Position numbers and translations under genes: made by a program
Notes under the pieces: generated by a model
Told to the model about the DNA's origin: nothing
What the model saw: only the letters and a program-made list of their open reading frames with translations
The model's database searches: none
From: Candidatus Ecksteinia adelgidicola
GTDB lineage: Bacteria > Pseudomonadota > Gammaproteobacteria > Enterobacterales > Enterobacteriaceae
Assembly: GCA_020541345.1 (NCBI GenBank)
Contig: CP045239.1
Span: forward strand, 620,001 to 684,000
Direction of reading: 5' to 3'
Length of the DNA: 64,000 bases
Shown: positions 44,669 through 56,406 of the stretch, piece by piece
Layout: every line of letters begins with the position of its first letter
Numbering within the stretch: the first letter of the stretch is position 1

Positions 44669-46407
44669 TATTTACTGACATCCTAACAGATTATTATTTA
44701 AAGAGATAAAATTTAAAAAGATAAAAATAAGATACATTTTTTAAGATGTTCTAAACTAAATAGTAAATATACAGTTTTATTTAAATATAAAATTTTTTAA
44801 ATAAACATGCTATGTAAGTATTTTATATAACTTCATTATTAAAAGTAAAATTGTTTTCATTATATAAATTAAAATTTTTAAAGATAAAATATTATTAATA
44901 AAAAACTTTTATTATTTTTATTAAATTATAAAATCTGTTTAAAATATTTATGACACCATTAAAATACTACATTAAAATAAAAGCATGAAATTTTATATAT
45001 ACATAAATTTATTTTACAAAACTATATATTATACTTAATATTATTTGCATTTACAAAAAAAATATTATTAAAAAACTGATTTTAAATTTAAAAACATACA
45101 TTATTTTATGTTTTAAAATGATAATAAAATAAATATTAAACATTTGATATAAAAGTTTTTTGTAATTATTTTTTATACAATAAATATCGAAATTAATAAT
45201 AAATTTAATATAAATCTAAAAAATTTTTATATAATCTTGATAACAAAAACATAAAACATCATATGTTCAGACATGCATTTAATTATGAGTTATGTTAAGA
45301 AATTATGTAATTAATATTAATAAATTATATTTATCTACAATTTATCATACATATTATATAATTTATTAACATTAAATTATGTTGACTAAAAAAAATATCA
45401 TAAGTATTTATAACATATTTATAAATAATACTTTATAATTTTAATAACACATATTTTAATGAACGTTTTTGTCTATATTTTATATCTTAAAAATACAATT
45501 TTAGAAAAATTTTTTATTGTTAATATAAGTAATATTTTGTGTTAAAAAGACTATGTTATACTATTTATAATTTTGTAAATAACAACAAGATCTTATAATA
45601 TTTGTATTATTAAAGTAATTAAAAATTTCGTATTTAGTAAAAATATTTTATTATAAATAAATCTGTTTAATAATTTTTTATTAAATTTTTATCAATACTT
45701 TTAGTAAAATTTCAATACAAACACAATGTTTAATTTTATTGTAAATATTTATTATTTTTAATTTTTACGTAAAATAGCATATTTAATTATAAATTTCAGT
45801 CTAATAAAACATAAAATATTAACTTATTAATAATAATTAAAATTGTTATAAAAATAAATTTATTTTTATTAATATTCAAATATTAAATTTTTTATTGGAT
45901 TTTAAAAAAATATTGAAAACAAATATTTAGTAAAATTAAAACATTATTTTATTAAATTTGAGCATTTTATATTTTTAATATTTTTAATTGTTTGAACGTA
46001 TTTAAAAAAATCTATTAATTATTTAATATTAATAAATTTTTTATTTAAAAATTTTAAAACATATAAATATATTATATCTAATATAAGACATTATTTTAAA
46101 TTAACATAATATTTTAATATATTAAAAATTTTTATAAATATAAAAAACATTAAAATAATGTTTTTATGTATATATTAAATTAAATTTTGTTTTTTTTTAA
46201 ATGATTTGAAATTTTATTATCAATTAAAAAAGTAATGATTATTATTTTTATTATAAATTTATCAATAAAAAAAAATACATTAATATTAAAATATTAATTT
46301 AATTTTATTTTTAAATGCATTTATTATATAATATTACTTAATTAACTTCTTAAGTCACTATTAAATAATTATTTATTAAAAAGTAAATGATTGATATTAG
46401 TTTATTT
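44669..46407. other. Gene-free AT-rich stretch
   Basis: I see no gene, RNA or strong repeat between the start of tusD and the end of murJ. A yheO remnant would be expected next to tusD by synteny, but I could not read one. Confidence 0.55.
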
Positions 46408-47946
46408 TTAATTGATTTTATATTCAAAGTTTTTTATTCGTAAACCTAAGCATGCTAAAATAGAAAAATAAGACGTCATTCCAATAATAATAACTGCAAG
46501 TAAACGTAATAAACGTTCTAACATATTACCTTGATCCCAGCACGGCATGAGCCACCATATAAATCCAATTAATACTCCTGTCATGACTAATACAGCAATA
46601 CCTAATTTAATAAAAAATATCAACCAACCTGGTTGTGGTTGAAAAATTTTTTTTTGACGAAGTTTCCAATATAACAACATAGCATTTACAGATGCTGCTA
46701 ATGCTATTGATAACGCTAATCCAACATGTTTTAGTGTATTTAAGAATACTAAATTCATTATCTGAGTCATAATTAAACTAATTATTGCAATTTTAACTGG
46801 CGTTTTAGTCTCTTGACGAGAGTAAAAACTCTGAGCTAAAATTTTAACTAGAATTAATCCTATAAGTCCTATTGAGTAAGCAATTAATGTATTTTTTGTC
46901 ATCTCAGTATCAAAAGCACTAAATTTTCCATACTGAAATAAAGTAATAATTAATGGTTTAGCTAAAATACTTAATGCAATAGCACTAGGTAATGCTAATA
47001 AAAAAGATACACGTAATCCCCAGTCAATTAATCGTGAATACTCATTATCATCGTTGATAGAAAAACTTTTTATTAATAAAGGTGATAAAATCGTATTTAA
47101 AGCTACTCCTAATACACCAGAAGGAAATTCCATTAAACGATCAGCATAATAAATCCAAGAAACTGAACCAGAAATAAGAAAAGAAGAAAAAAGAGTGTTG
47201 ATAACTAACGAAATTTGACTAACGGATACACCTAAAATAGCAGGTCCCATTTGACGTATTACTCGCCATACACCAACTTCATATAATTTAAATTGCGGAA
47301 AAACTAACATACCTATTTTAAATAGGTAGGGTAGTTGATAAATTAACTGTAAAATACCTCCACCTATCACACTCCAAGCAAGTATTTTTACTTGTGGATG
47401 AAAATAAGATGAAGTAAATAATGCACAGCTAATTATACTAATATTTAAAAATGCTGGCATAAATGCTGGAACTGAAAAGTGATTCCAAGTATTAAGGATT
47501 GCTCCTGCTAACGAAGCTAATGAAATAAACAAAATATAAGGAAAAATAATTCGAAGTAATGCTATAGTTAATATAAACATATCTGGTATATGCACAAATC
47601 CTGGTGCAGTTATAAAAATTATCCAAGGTGCAATAAGTATACCCAACGTTGTTATAACTATTAAAACTAATGTTAATGCGCCAGATACATGAGCAATAAA
47701 ATTTCGTGTTTCTTCTTTATTTTTTTGATTTTTATATTCAGATAAAATAGGTATAAATGCTTGAGAAAAAGCACCTTCAGCAAAAATTCGTCTTAAGAAA
47801 TTAGGAATTTTAAATGCTACAAAAAAAGCATCCATTGTTACACTTGCACCAAAAATTTTTGCTATGACTGTATCACGTGAAAAACCTAATAATCGAGAAA
47901 AAATGGTTATAATACTAACTATAGCGAGTGATTTAAATAGATTCAT
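46408..47946 (-). CDS. murJ: Lipid II flippase MurJ
   Basis: MOP-family membrane protein that flips lipid II to the periplasmic face for peptidoglycan synthesis. 512 residues (511 in E. coli) with about 14 hydrophobic segments. [10 protein letters not shown] and [14 protein letters not shown] are MurJ signatures, and the arginines of the central cavity are kept. It implies a cell wall is still made. Downstream and upstream neighbours differ from E. coli. Confidence 0.97.
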   Translation of the reverse strand: MNLFKSLAIVSIITIFSRLLGFSRDTVIAKIFGASVTMDAFFVAFKIPNFLRRIFAEGAFSQAFIPILSEYKNQKNKEETRNFIAHVSGALTLVLIVITTLGILIAPWIIFITAPGFVHIPDMFILTIALLRIIFPYILFISLASLAGAILNTWNHFSVPAFMPAFLNISIISCALFTSSYFHPQVKILAWSVIGGGILQLIYQLPYLFKIGMLVFPQFKLYEVGVWRVIRQMGPAILGVSVSQISLVINTLFSSFLISGSVSWIYYADRLMEFPSGVLGVALNTILSPLLIKSFSINDDNEYSRLIDWGLRVSFLLALPSAIALSILAKPLIITLFQYGKFSAFDTEMTKNTLIAYSIGLIGLILVKILAQSFYSRQETKTPVKIAIISLIMTQIMNLVFLNTLKHVGLALSIALAASVNAMLLYWKLRQKKIFQPQPGWLIFFIKLGIAVLVMTGVLIGFIWWLMPCWDQGNMLERLLRLLAVIIIGMTSYFSILACLGLRIKNFEYKIN

Positions 47947-48937
47947 ATTTTTTTCTTTATACTATAAATATTAAAAAATTATATTAGATCCAAAAAATCA
48001 ATAAGAATTTAACATATTTTAGAATAATAAACATTTTATTTTCTAATATCCGTTACTTTTTTTTAATTATAATAAAAATATAACGTTATAAAAAGAAAAA
48101 TATTTTAACATGAATAATAATTAAGTTTTAATTATGTAACATCTTATATGAGGAAATATAATATAAATTTCTACATAAACAAATAAAAAAACTTGAATTA
48201 AATATTATAGTTAACTAATTGTATTTTTTTTAACTATACAGATAGATTTAAATAGTCTATTAAATTTTAGTATATAAATTCTAAATGTATTGATTATTTT
48301 AATAAATTTTTACGATACAATATAAAAAATTAATGATAAAAACTTAAAAAAACAATTTTAATATTAATTTTTATATATACTATGCATATTAATTAAATTT
48401 TATACATAGTGACATACTAACTAACTAAAAGAATATAAAAATGTTAATCTGATGTTATATAGTAATAAAATATTGTTTTTACGTTAAAAATATTTGAATT
48501 TATTTGCTTTAATAAATAAAATATTATCAATGTAAAAATTAAAAAATTTATAAAATAAAATTTTAGAGTTTTACAATAATATTTATATTTTATTTTTTTT
48601 AAAATACTTATATATTTTAAGATAAATTTATAAAATTTATAATTATTATCATGAATTTTAATCAAATTAATATAAAAATATTAATAATTTTTTTGATAAC
48701 TTTTAGTTGAATTATGTTTTTAATTAATAATTTTTATTTTTATCTTAAACAAAGTACCTATTTATTAGTATTTTAAATAAATTTTAATGAACGTTTTTTA
48801 TTTTAATGTTTTTAATATTTCAAATATTTAATATACATTTATTATATTTTATTCAACATGTTTAAAAAAAAAATAATAATTACCAATAGTAGTTATTTTA
48901 TGTACAACGCTTATATTTAAAAAATTATAACAAAACA
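47947..48937. other. Gene-free gap (presumed zapD/yacG slot)
   Basis: No intact gene. In E. coli zapD and yacG follow coaE; their combined length (about 0.95 kb) is close to this gap. Only the zapD N-terminus at the right edge is readable. The frame at 48444-48665 is low complexity. Confidence 0.45.
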
Positions 48938-48976
48938 CAATGTAAAGTGTGTATTTATTTACTAATGATCAAAAAT
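48938..48976 (-). pseudogene. zapD: Decayed zapD N-terminus
   Basis: Just after coaE on the minus strand, codons read L/F-D-H-stop-stop-I-N, then I-H-T-L-H, following the ZapD N-terminus L-F-E-H-P-L-N-E-K-M-R-T-W-L-R with one codon lost (Trp) and stops at the Pro-Leu pair. ZapD is an FtsZ-bundling cell-division factor and directly follows coaE in E. coli. The alignment is short, so synteny carries weight. Confidence 0.45.
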
Positions 48977-49021
48977 ACATTAACATACTATGATTAAGGA
49001 AACTTAACTTTATTAAAATAT

Positions 49022-49624
49022 TCAGTCTGCTAATTGAAGGTAGTACTGATGTAAGTCTGAAACTAACAAATCTAATTTTAAAATATTGCCGCTATTATCA
49101 ATAATATCATCTGCAATAGAAAGTCGTTTATCTCGAGTTACTTGTGATAAACAAATATTTTTTGCTTCTTGATAACTGATATGATCACGTTTAACAATTC
49201 TGTCTAGTTGATCTTTCATTGTTATATCAACAACTAATACTCGATTAGCAAAATTATGCAAGTTATTTTCTATTAAAAGTGGTACTACCCACAGTGTATA
49301 AGACGTTTTTGATAATGTAAATTGACGTTTTATTTCTTGATGAATTAATGGATGCAATAATTTATTTAAATATATTTTACTTGCATTATCACTAAAAATT
49401 TTTTTACGAATCATAACACGATTTAATCTACCGCACTTTAATAAAACTTTATCACCGAAATGTTTAGCAATCTTTGTTAGTACTGGTTGACCTAATGAAA
49501 CAATTTTACGAGCAATTAAGTCAGAATCAATTATAGTAATGCCATAACGTGAAAAATAATTTGTTACAGTTGATTTACCGCTTCCAATACCACCAGTTAT
49601 CGCAACAATATAAGTCATAATCAT
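49022..49624 (-). CDS. coaE: Dephospho-CoA kinase
   Basis: Last step of coenzyme A synthesis: phosphorylates the 3'-OH of dephospho-CoA. 200 residues (206 in E. coli). The P-loop G-G-I-G-S-G-K-S is at residues 11-18, D-S-D-L-I-A-R near 33, and the lid region R-D-K-R-L near 175. The start could be 49624 or the in-frame ATG two codons later (49618), which matches E. coli better; neither has a Shine-Dalgarno. The decayed zapD follows. Confidence 0.95.
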   Translation of the reverse strand: MIMTYIVAITGGIGSGKSTVTNYFSRYGITIIDSDLIARKIVSLGQPVLTKIAKHFGDKVLLKCGRLNRVMIRKKIFSDNASKIYLNKLLHPLIHQEIKRQFTLSKTSYTLWVVPLLIENNLHNFANRVLVVDITMKDQLDRIVKRDHISYQEAKNICLSQVTRDKRLSIADDIIDNSGNILKLDLLVSDLHQYYLQLAD

Positions 49625-51354
49625 TAAATATTTAATATGTTTTGAATAGAAAATTATTATAATTGTAAATGTGTATGTTGATCTTATTATTATAAATTTA
49701 ATGAAATGTTAATTAAATATTCATTAAAACAAAACTTTATATAGAATGTATATAAATCGTTATTTTATATTTTTTCTCTATTTTATTAAAAAAATTAAAT
49801 AAGCATGATAATTCATAAAGAAAATATTTTTATTATAAAAATTAATTAAAAATTTTATATTAAATGTTTAAGGATTTTTTTGAAAAACGATATTTTATTA
49901 AAAATTAATATTAAAATATTTGTTTTTTTATAAAAATTTATTGATAATTTTTTTAGAAAAACTTAAATGATCAAATGTGTGATCATTTTACATATATAAA
50001 TATAAAAATTGTTATATTTCTTTTAAAAAATAATTATATATTTTATGATTTTTTTATTAATATAATCAATAAATTTTTAAATAGATTACTAGTTTATTAT
50101 TATATAAATTTTTTTAAATAATAAAAACATAAAATGATAAAATATTTTATCAATATATAGATATTTTTGTTTTATTTTTTTATTTTACAATTTAATAAAA
50201 TGTTATTTTATAATAAAAAACTATTTTTTATTAATTTATGCATATTTAAGTATTTTTTAAAAATGTTTTTATACTATTTATCATTATTTAACTGATTTAT
50301 CTTTTAAGAATAATGCTATAATGTTCAATTATAAAAAATTATAGTTGCATTTATATATAAAATAAAAATAGCATAAAATTACTGGTTATTTTTTTTAAAA
50401 TTCATATAATATTTATTTTAAAATAATATTTTAATTGTTTTTATTTTTATATATTAAATATAAAGTAAAGTATTCGTACGTATTAATAACTTATTACACT
50501 TATTAATACTAATAATTATTTAGTGTATACTTTATGATATTCTTTAATAATTCATTGTCGTATCCTTTAATTTTATTTCCTTCTATTTATATAATCGATT
50601 AAATTCCTATAAATAAAAAAATTGTAATAAATAAGGTAGTTTTTACTTAAAGATAAAAAATTATTAATTAATTTTACATCAGCTATAAAATCACTTTTCT
50701 TTACTGCTTTCCTGAATTGATTTGTTTTAAAATGTATTACATTTATTAATATGTTGACTGAAGTTTTTTTTAATAGATAAAAGTTACACATTAACTATTC
50801 ATTATTCTTTGAATTAATAAGTTTTTAATCACTTGTTTATGATATTTTTTATTTTAATAATTTTGTTTAAAATTATATTAATTTTTTTTATTCATTAGTT
50901 TTTTTTTAAAAATATAAAAATAACTGGTAAAATATTTAATAATAGCATTATATTTAATAACGTTTTATTAATAATTTTAGTTAAATATATATTGTTGTAT
51001 TAAATATTTTTATTACTAAATAAATTTTATTAATAAATAGTAACACTCATAATTGATTTTATCAATGAATAATATTTAATTATTTATAATAATTTTTTTC
51101 TTATTTTATTTAATTAAATAGTTTTTATCTAAAAGATTTTTATAATGTTAGTTTGTAAAAACTATAATAAAATTATTATTTTTATATATTTTAATAAAAT
51201 ATATTTTATCAATCTTAACAAGAAATATTTAATACCAATAAATATTTTTTACATTATATTCATTGTATAAAAACTATATCATAACAATACAGTATTTATT
51301 TAACATATTATTGTTTAATCGTATGTTTTATATTTAATATTATATTTATATTTT

Positions 51355-51463
51355 TAGCATATCATTAATATATTGTATTTATTGTTTTATATTTTATAAT
51401 TATTAATATATTTATTCTTTTGTTATTTAAAAGATTATTAATAAATATATTAATGATATGCTA
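51355..51463. repeat. 20-bp perfect inverted repeat with alternative inner pairing
   Basis: TAGCATATCATTAATATATT (51355-51374) is repeated as its exact reverse complement at 51444-51463, 69 bp apart. The right arm can instead pair with a second 15-bp arm, ATTAATATATTTATT (51402-51416) with AATAAATATATTAAT (51440-51454), so two mutually exclusive structures exist. No gene is nearby. Confidence 0.85.
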
Positions 51464-53166
51464 TTTTTATGACTAAATTTATATTCATGTAAACTATAAT
51501 ATCTGATATTATAGTTCTAATATTAAAAATAATTACATTTTTTAAAATTATAATTAATTTATAACAAGTTTTCTTTTTTTTTTATAAATTTAATTTTGTT
51601 TTTAACGTTACATTTTCAAAATTATGCACAAAACACATGAATGATTATTTGACTAAAAATATTGTTAGTACAATAAAAATGAGGAAGATGAACTACATAA
51701 AATACTTTTATAGTTTATTTTATATGATATAAAATATAACTTAAAAGCTAAAATAATATGAATAAAATAATTTAAATATACAAAGAGATACATAAAAATC
51801 TTTTTTTAATTTTTCTTTAAATACGAAAATTTCAATATTAATAATAATTGTTGATTACGCTATAATTCATAGTTTTTAAGTAAACTAATACATTTATTAT
51901 GAAACAATATTCATTGAAGTTAGTAATAAATATGTTCAGTACTTTAAACTTACCGTTCGTTAGTAATATATTTTTATTATAAAATATTTTTTATATTAAA
52001 ATGAAATTTAAATATATCAAATGTTAATTATTACTTCTTTTTCAAATAAAATATTAAAATTTTATAAAATAATCTATGTAATACTGTTTAAATATAAAAT
52101 AAAATTTTATCAAGATAAAAAAAATCTTAAAATATAATTATCAGCGTTAGTTTTTAAATTAAGAATATGATTTGTTTTTTTAATTTTTTACAGTAAATAT
52201 TATCACAAATATGAAGTTATTTTATTTTAAGTAATAATAAATTTTAAATAATAACACATATAAAAATCTATTTTATTTTAATAACTTGAAGTGTATTTTT
52301 TACATAAAAAAATTTTTATATTTATAGTTAATTTATTTATGATGAATGACATTATAACATTTAAATTTTTTTAATTACAGAATATTTTAAAAAGTTTTAA
52401 ATTTTAAATTGTTATTAACTATTAAAATTTTATAATTTTTTTAATAGTATAATTTTTACAAAAAATTCTTACTTACATTCATTATTATATGTTATATAAC
52501 ATATAAAAATTTTAAAAACAAGATAAATATTTTATTATCTAATTTTTGTAGATTATATTAATTTTTTACTTTTTCTTATAGGTAAGATTTAGATACAGTC
52601 ATAATTTTAAATATATAAAGTAATGTTACTGTTCATAATCTTAAAATATTTTTTACTAATTGTTATTATTAATATTTTATTTGAAATAAACAATTTATTT
52701 TTTAAGAATAAATTAGTTTAAATTTTAAATATTTTATTTTTTTTAAAAATTTATAAATGTTAAATTTTTATTATTAATGAAAACTAATATTTTTGTTAAA
52801 AAATTTTTATAAAAATATTTTTTAAATTTATATTTTTTCTGAAAAGTACATATATTTTTATTTAAAATAAAATATTAATAATAACAATTAGTAATATAAC
52901 AACACAATTAAATAAAAGTTATATAATATGTGCTAAAATATAATATATTTATGATAATAAAAATTATTTTTTTTATTACAAATATTATTTTACTGTTAAA
53001 CATAAAATATTTTATAAAAATTATTACTAATTACTATAAGTAATTAATAATAAACTATTATAGTTTATAACTATATTATAAAATTAATTTTTTATTATAT
53101 AATTATTAATATATTCGTGTATGATAAATTTATATTTTTATTATATAAGAACAAAACGTTATAATA

Positions 53167-53205
53167 AAAATATTTCAATTTTTTTATAAAAAATTGAAAT
53201 ATTTT
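53167..53205. repeat. Perfect 18-bp hairpin with 3-base loop
   Basis: 53167-53184 and 53188-53205 are exact reverse complements around TAT. The stem includes one C-G pair within A and T runs. It lies 258 bp before folA. It could act as a bidirectional terminator or a cruciform; no T-tract follows on the plus strand. Confidence 0.85.
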
Positions 53206-53462
53206 CTTATGATTTATTTAAAATAATATATGCTAGTTTTTATTAATTTATAATTTTTTAAAACTGTTAGATAAAAACTACTTATGTTAATTAACAAGTT
53301 TGATGAAATTGTCTTATAAAAATTTTTAATTATTTTTTTATTAATTAATTGAAAAACAAAATTAAATTTTTATACATTTTTATAATATAAGTATATGACT
53401 CAATATAGTATTAATATTGATTATAACATATAAAAATTTACAAAATCATAGAGATTTTAAAA

Positions 53463-53954
53463 ATGATTATTAGCTTAATCGCTAGTTTAGGAAAAAATCG
53501 TATTATCGGTGTAAATAATGCTATACCTTGGTATCTTCCGGCGGACTTAAAATGGTTTAAGATAAATACATTAAATAAACCTGTTATTATGGGACGAAAA
53601 ACTTTTCATTCTATTGGTCATGCTTTACCAAATCGAATAAATATTGTATTGAGTACTAATTATTTAAAAACTGAAAGCAATATTATCTGGGTTCACTCAT
53701 TAAAAGAAGCATTAATTGCTTCTAAAAATGCACGAGAAATAATGATTATAGGTGGTGAACATGTTTATAAACAATTTTTAACATATGCTGATCGATTGTA
53801 TCTAACACATATTAATATAGTCATTACTGGCGATACTTATTTTCCATATTATAAATCAATAAAATGGAAAAGGTCATTTATAAAATATCATACAGCAAAT
53901 AAAAAAAATCCTTATGATTATTACTTTGAAATTTTAGATCAGGATAAGTTCTAA
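53463..53954 (+). CDS. folA: Dihydrofolate reductase
   Basis: NADPH-dependent reduction of dihydrofolate to tetrahydrofolate. 163 residues (159 in E. coli). I-G-V-N-N-A-I-P-W-Y-L-P-A-D-L near 15-29 carries the catalytic aspartate (Asp28, E. coli Asp27); P-V-I-M-G-R-K-T and I-I-G-G-E-H-V-Y bind NADPH. It is convergent with apaH as in E. coli. A GAGA-like box lies upstream. Confidence 0.97.
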   Translation: MIISLIASLGKNRIIGVNNAIPWYLPADLKWFKINTLNKPVIMGRKTFHSIGHALPNRINIVLSTNYLKTESNIIWVHSLKEALIASKNAREIMIIGGEHVYKQFLTYADRLYLTHINIVITGDTYFPYYKSIKWKRSFIKYHTANKKNPYDYYFEILDQDKF

Positions 53955-54397
53955 ACATTAATTTTCATGATAAGTATATAACAATTGTATTTTTTACATT
54001 GAACTAAAAGAAAGAACAGCTGTTTATTAATTTATTACTAAAATTTTTTTTATTTTATTGTTATAATTAAAATAATACAATAGCATACCATATACCATAA
54101 CATAAAATATTATATATTTTTTAAATACTATAATTATTTAATAATTTTATTAAAAAAAATAAAGTTACTTTAATTACAAAACGTATTCTTATAAAAATAT
54201 ATCAATAATATACAAGATCTTATCTTTATTTTTTTATTTGTAAGATCGTTTGAAATATCTAAATTATTATTTAAGTACTATGACAATAATATGATTATAG
54301 ATAAAAAATATCGCGTTAAAACATATTTCTATTTTTGAGAAAATCGCAGTTAAAAAAATTAAACAAATAAAAATCATGAACAATAACGTTATAAAGT
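53955..54397. other. Convergent folA-apaH gap
   Basis: No gene. Both neighbours end here. A 7-bp stem GATCTTA/TAAGATC (54216-54247) and a palindrome GTTATAAA-G-TTTATAAC that includes the apaH stop codon (54388-54404) may serve as weak transcription-end hairpins. Confidence 0.45.
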
Positions 54398-55213
54398 TTA
54401 TAACATTTTAGCTGATTGTGTAAAAAAACGATGATCCTCCCATCGAAGCATAGTTAATTTATTTCCCCAACAGCAACCTGTATCAAGTCCAATAACACCT
54501 TTTGGAACACCTTGTCCTAACAATGATGCCCAATGACCAAAAACTATAGTATATTTATTTTTTACTAAACGCGGTAAATTAAACCAAGGTTTTAATGAAA
54601 AAGGAGCAAAATTAGGTATACTTTTATAAGTCATATTTAATTGACCGTTTGGAAAGCAATAACGCATGCGTGTTAAAGCATTTGCAATAAAACGTAAACG
54701 TGCTAATCCGTTTAAGTTTGAAATCCAATAATTTGGAATATCGCTATACATAGTTTTTAAAAAAGATAAATAGTTATTACTGCGTAATACTATTTCTAGT
54801 TCATTTGCACAACTTTTTGCTGTTTCTATTTTCCATTGAGGCGTAATACCAGCATGTACCATTATCAGTTTTAATTTATTATTTATCTGTAACATTGGTT
54901 GAAAACGTAACCAATTAATTAGTTCATCTATATCTTGTGCCTTTAGCAAATCGGTAATACGATCTTTAGGTGTATTTTTACGAATTCCAGCATGAATAGC
55001 TAAAAGATGTAAATCATGATTTCCTAATACCATACGAATACTTGAACCAAGTGAACGTACAAAACGCAAAACTTCTAATGAGTGGGGACCCCGAGAAACT
55101 AAATCTCCAGTTAACCATAATGTATCTTCTTTTTGATTAAAAGAAACTTGAGTTAATAATAATTGAAGTTCAGTGAAACAGCCATGAATATCGCCAATAA
55201 TATAAGTAGACAT
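54398..55213 (-). CDS. apaH: Bis(5'-nucleosyl)-tetraphosphatase, symmetrical
   Basis: Cleaves Ap4A to two ADP and can remove Np4 caps from RNA. 271 residues (280 in E. coli). The metallophosphoesterase signature is complete: G-D-I-H-G at 7-11, G-D-L-V-S-R-G at 36-42, G-N-H-D at 64-67, and H-A-G-I-T and G-H-W-A further on. Upstream, its start is 2 nt from the stop codon of decayed apaG, as expected of the old operon. Confidence 0.96.
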   Translation of the reverse strand: MSTYIIGDIHGCFTELQLLLTQVSFNQKEDTLWLTGDLVSRGPHSLEVLRFVRSLGSSIRMVLGNHDLHLLAIHAGIRKNTPKDRITDLLKAQDIDELINWLRFQPMLQINNKLKLIMVHAGITPQWKIETAKSCANELEIVLRSNNYLSFLKTMYSDIPNYWISNLNGLARLRFIANALTRMRYCFPNGQLNMTYKSIPNFAPFSLKPWFNLPRLVKNKYTIVFGHWASLLGQGVPKGVIGLDTGCCWGNKLTMLRWEDHRFFTQSAKML

Positions 55214-55215
55214 AA

Positions 55216-55485
55216 TTAGTAAATTATTATGAAATATAAAGAATAAAATACGGATATTGTATAATACAGACTAATTAATTTTTTAGTATTAATCATTATA
55301 TAATGATTTTATATGAAATCTTTTAATTGTTTTAAAAATTTTAAAACATGAAAGATGATGATCTAAAAGATATTATTTATTATAATTCAATTTTATATAT
55401 TACATAAAAATAATATTTATTATACTATTTAATCAGTGATTTATTGTTTATAATTATAACTTGGTTTTAACTGTGTTTCAACTGT
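55216..55485 (-). pseudogene. apaG: Decayed apaG between apaH and rsmA
   Basis: Three colinear pieces are visible on the minus strand. N-terminal: T-Q-L-K-P-S-Y-N-Y-K-Q-stop-I-T-D (55432-55485) follows I-Q-V-Q-S-V-Y-I-E-A-Q-S-S-P-D. Middle: N-K-Y-Y-F-Y-V-I-Y-K-I-E-L (55383-55421) follows N-E-R-Y-V-F-A-Y-T-V-T-I-R-N-L. C-terminal: [13 protein letters not shown]-stop (stop 55216-55218) follows I-P-V-F-R-L-A-V-P-T-L-I-H-stop without gaps. ApaG is a small fibronectin-III-like protein of unclear role, encoded in this exact place in E. coli. Confidence 0.72.
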
Positions 55486-55608
55486 ATTTATTATAAAAAA
55501 AATTTTAATTAATTTTTTATTAGTTAATATAACTATATAGCACAAATTTTAATACATCAATGAAAAAAAATCAATAAATATTGTTAATGTTTTAATTTTT
55601 ATTTTTCA

Positions 55609-56406
55609 TTAAATAAAAAAATTAGCTAATTTAGAATATTCTGAAACAGAAATATTTTCTGCTCTTAACGAAGGATCAATACCTAGATCCATAAATTGTG
55701 TTTTAGTAAAAAATTTACCTAAACTATTTTTAATTTTTTTTCTACGTTGATTAAATGCTTGAGCGGTAATACAAGAAAGAATATAAACATGTTTTACTTT
55801 ATTCGGTATTATTTTATAAGGTCTTAAACATACTATTGCAGAATTAACTTTTGGTTTTGGAAAAAAAGAAGTAGATGGTACTTCTAATAGAGTAGTAATA
55901 TAACAATAATATTGCGCCATTATACTTAATCGTCCATAATCTTTATGATTTTCTTTCGCAATAAGACGATTTACTATTTCTTTTTGAAACATGAAGTGCA
56001 TATCTAAAATTACTTTATTATACTTAAATAAATGAAACATAAGTGGTGTTGAAATATTATATGGTAAGTTACCAAATATACGTAGCAATTTTCCTGATTG
56101 ACTAGATAATGCATTAAAATCAGTATTCATAACGTCTTGTTGATACACTGTTAACTTTTTTTTAAAAAATAAATTAGATTTAAGACGATCTGATAAATTA
56201 CGATCTAATTCAATTACTGTCATATGATCTATTTTTTGACAAATAGGTTTAGTCAACGCACCTAAACCTGGTCCGATTTCAATTATATCTTCACTAGATT
56301 GAGGATTAATTATCGAAATAATTTTATCAATCACAACTTGATTAGTTAAAAAATGTTGTCCATAACGTTTACGAGGAAAATATCTTTTATAAAATTTTTT
56401 ATACAT
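55609..56406 (-). CDS. rsmA: 16S rRNA dimethyladenosine transferase (KsgA)
   Basis: Dimethylates A1518 and A1519 in helix 45 of 16S rRNA, a late 30S checkpoint. 265 residues (273 in E. coli). SAM-binding I-E-I-G-P-G-L-G near 42-49 and the catalytic N-L-P-Y at 113-116 are intact. The neighbours apaG and pdxA have both decayed, so it has lost its operon partners. It starts M-Y-K-K. Confidence 0.97.
   Translation of the reverse strand: MYKKFYKRYFPRKRYGQHFLTNQVVIDKIISIINPQSSEDIIEIGPGLGALTKPICQKIDHMTVIELDRNLSDRLKSNLFFKKKLTVYQQDVMNTDFNALSSQSGKLLRIFGNLPYNISTPLMFHLFKYNKVILDMHFMFQKEIVNRLIAKENHKDYGRLSIMAQYYCYITTLLEVPSTSFFPKPKVNSAIVCLRPYKIIPNKVKHVYILSCITAQAFNQRRKKIKNSLGKFFTKTQFMDLGIDPSLRAENISVSEYSKLANFFI

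Larger units (their letters stand above)
49625..53462. other. Gene-free AT-rich stretch with two strong inverted repeats
   Basis: No gene recognised over 3.8 kb. It contains the long inverted repeat at 51355-51463 and the 18-bp hairpin at 53167-53205. An open frame of 72 codons at 50573-50791 (minus) has slightly richer composition but no Shine-Dalgarno and no family I know; I do not call it a gene. Confidence 0.55.

Noticed and set aside
50573-50791. Open frame of 72 codons on the minus strand with slightly richer codon use
   Set aside because: No ribosome binding site, no conserved motif and no syntenic expectation; kept only as a note.
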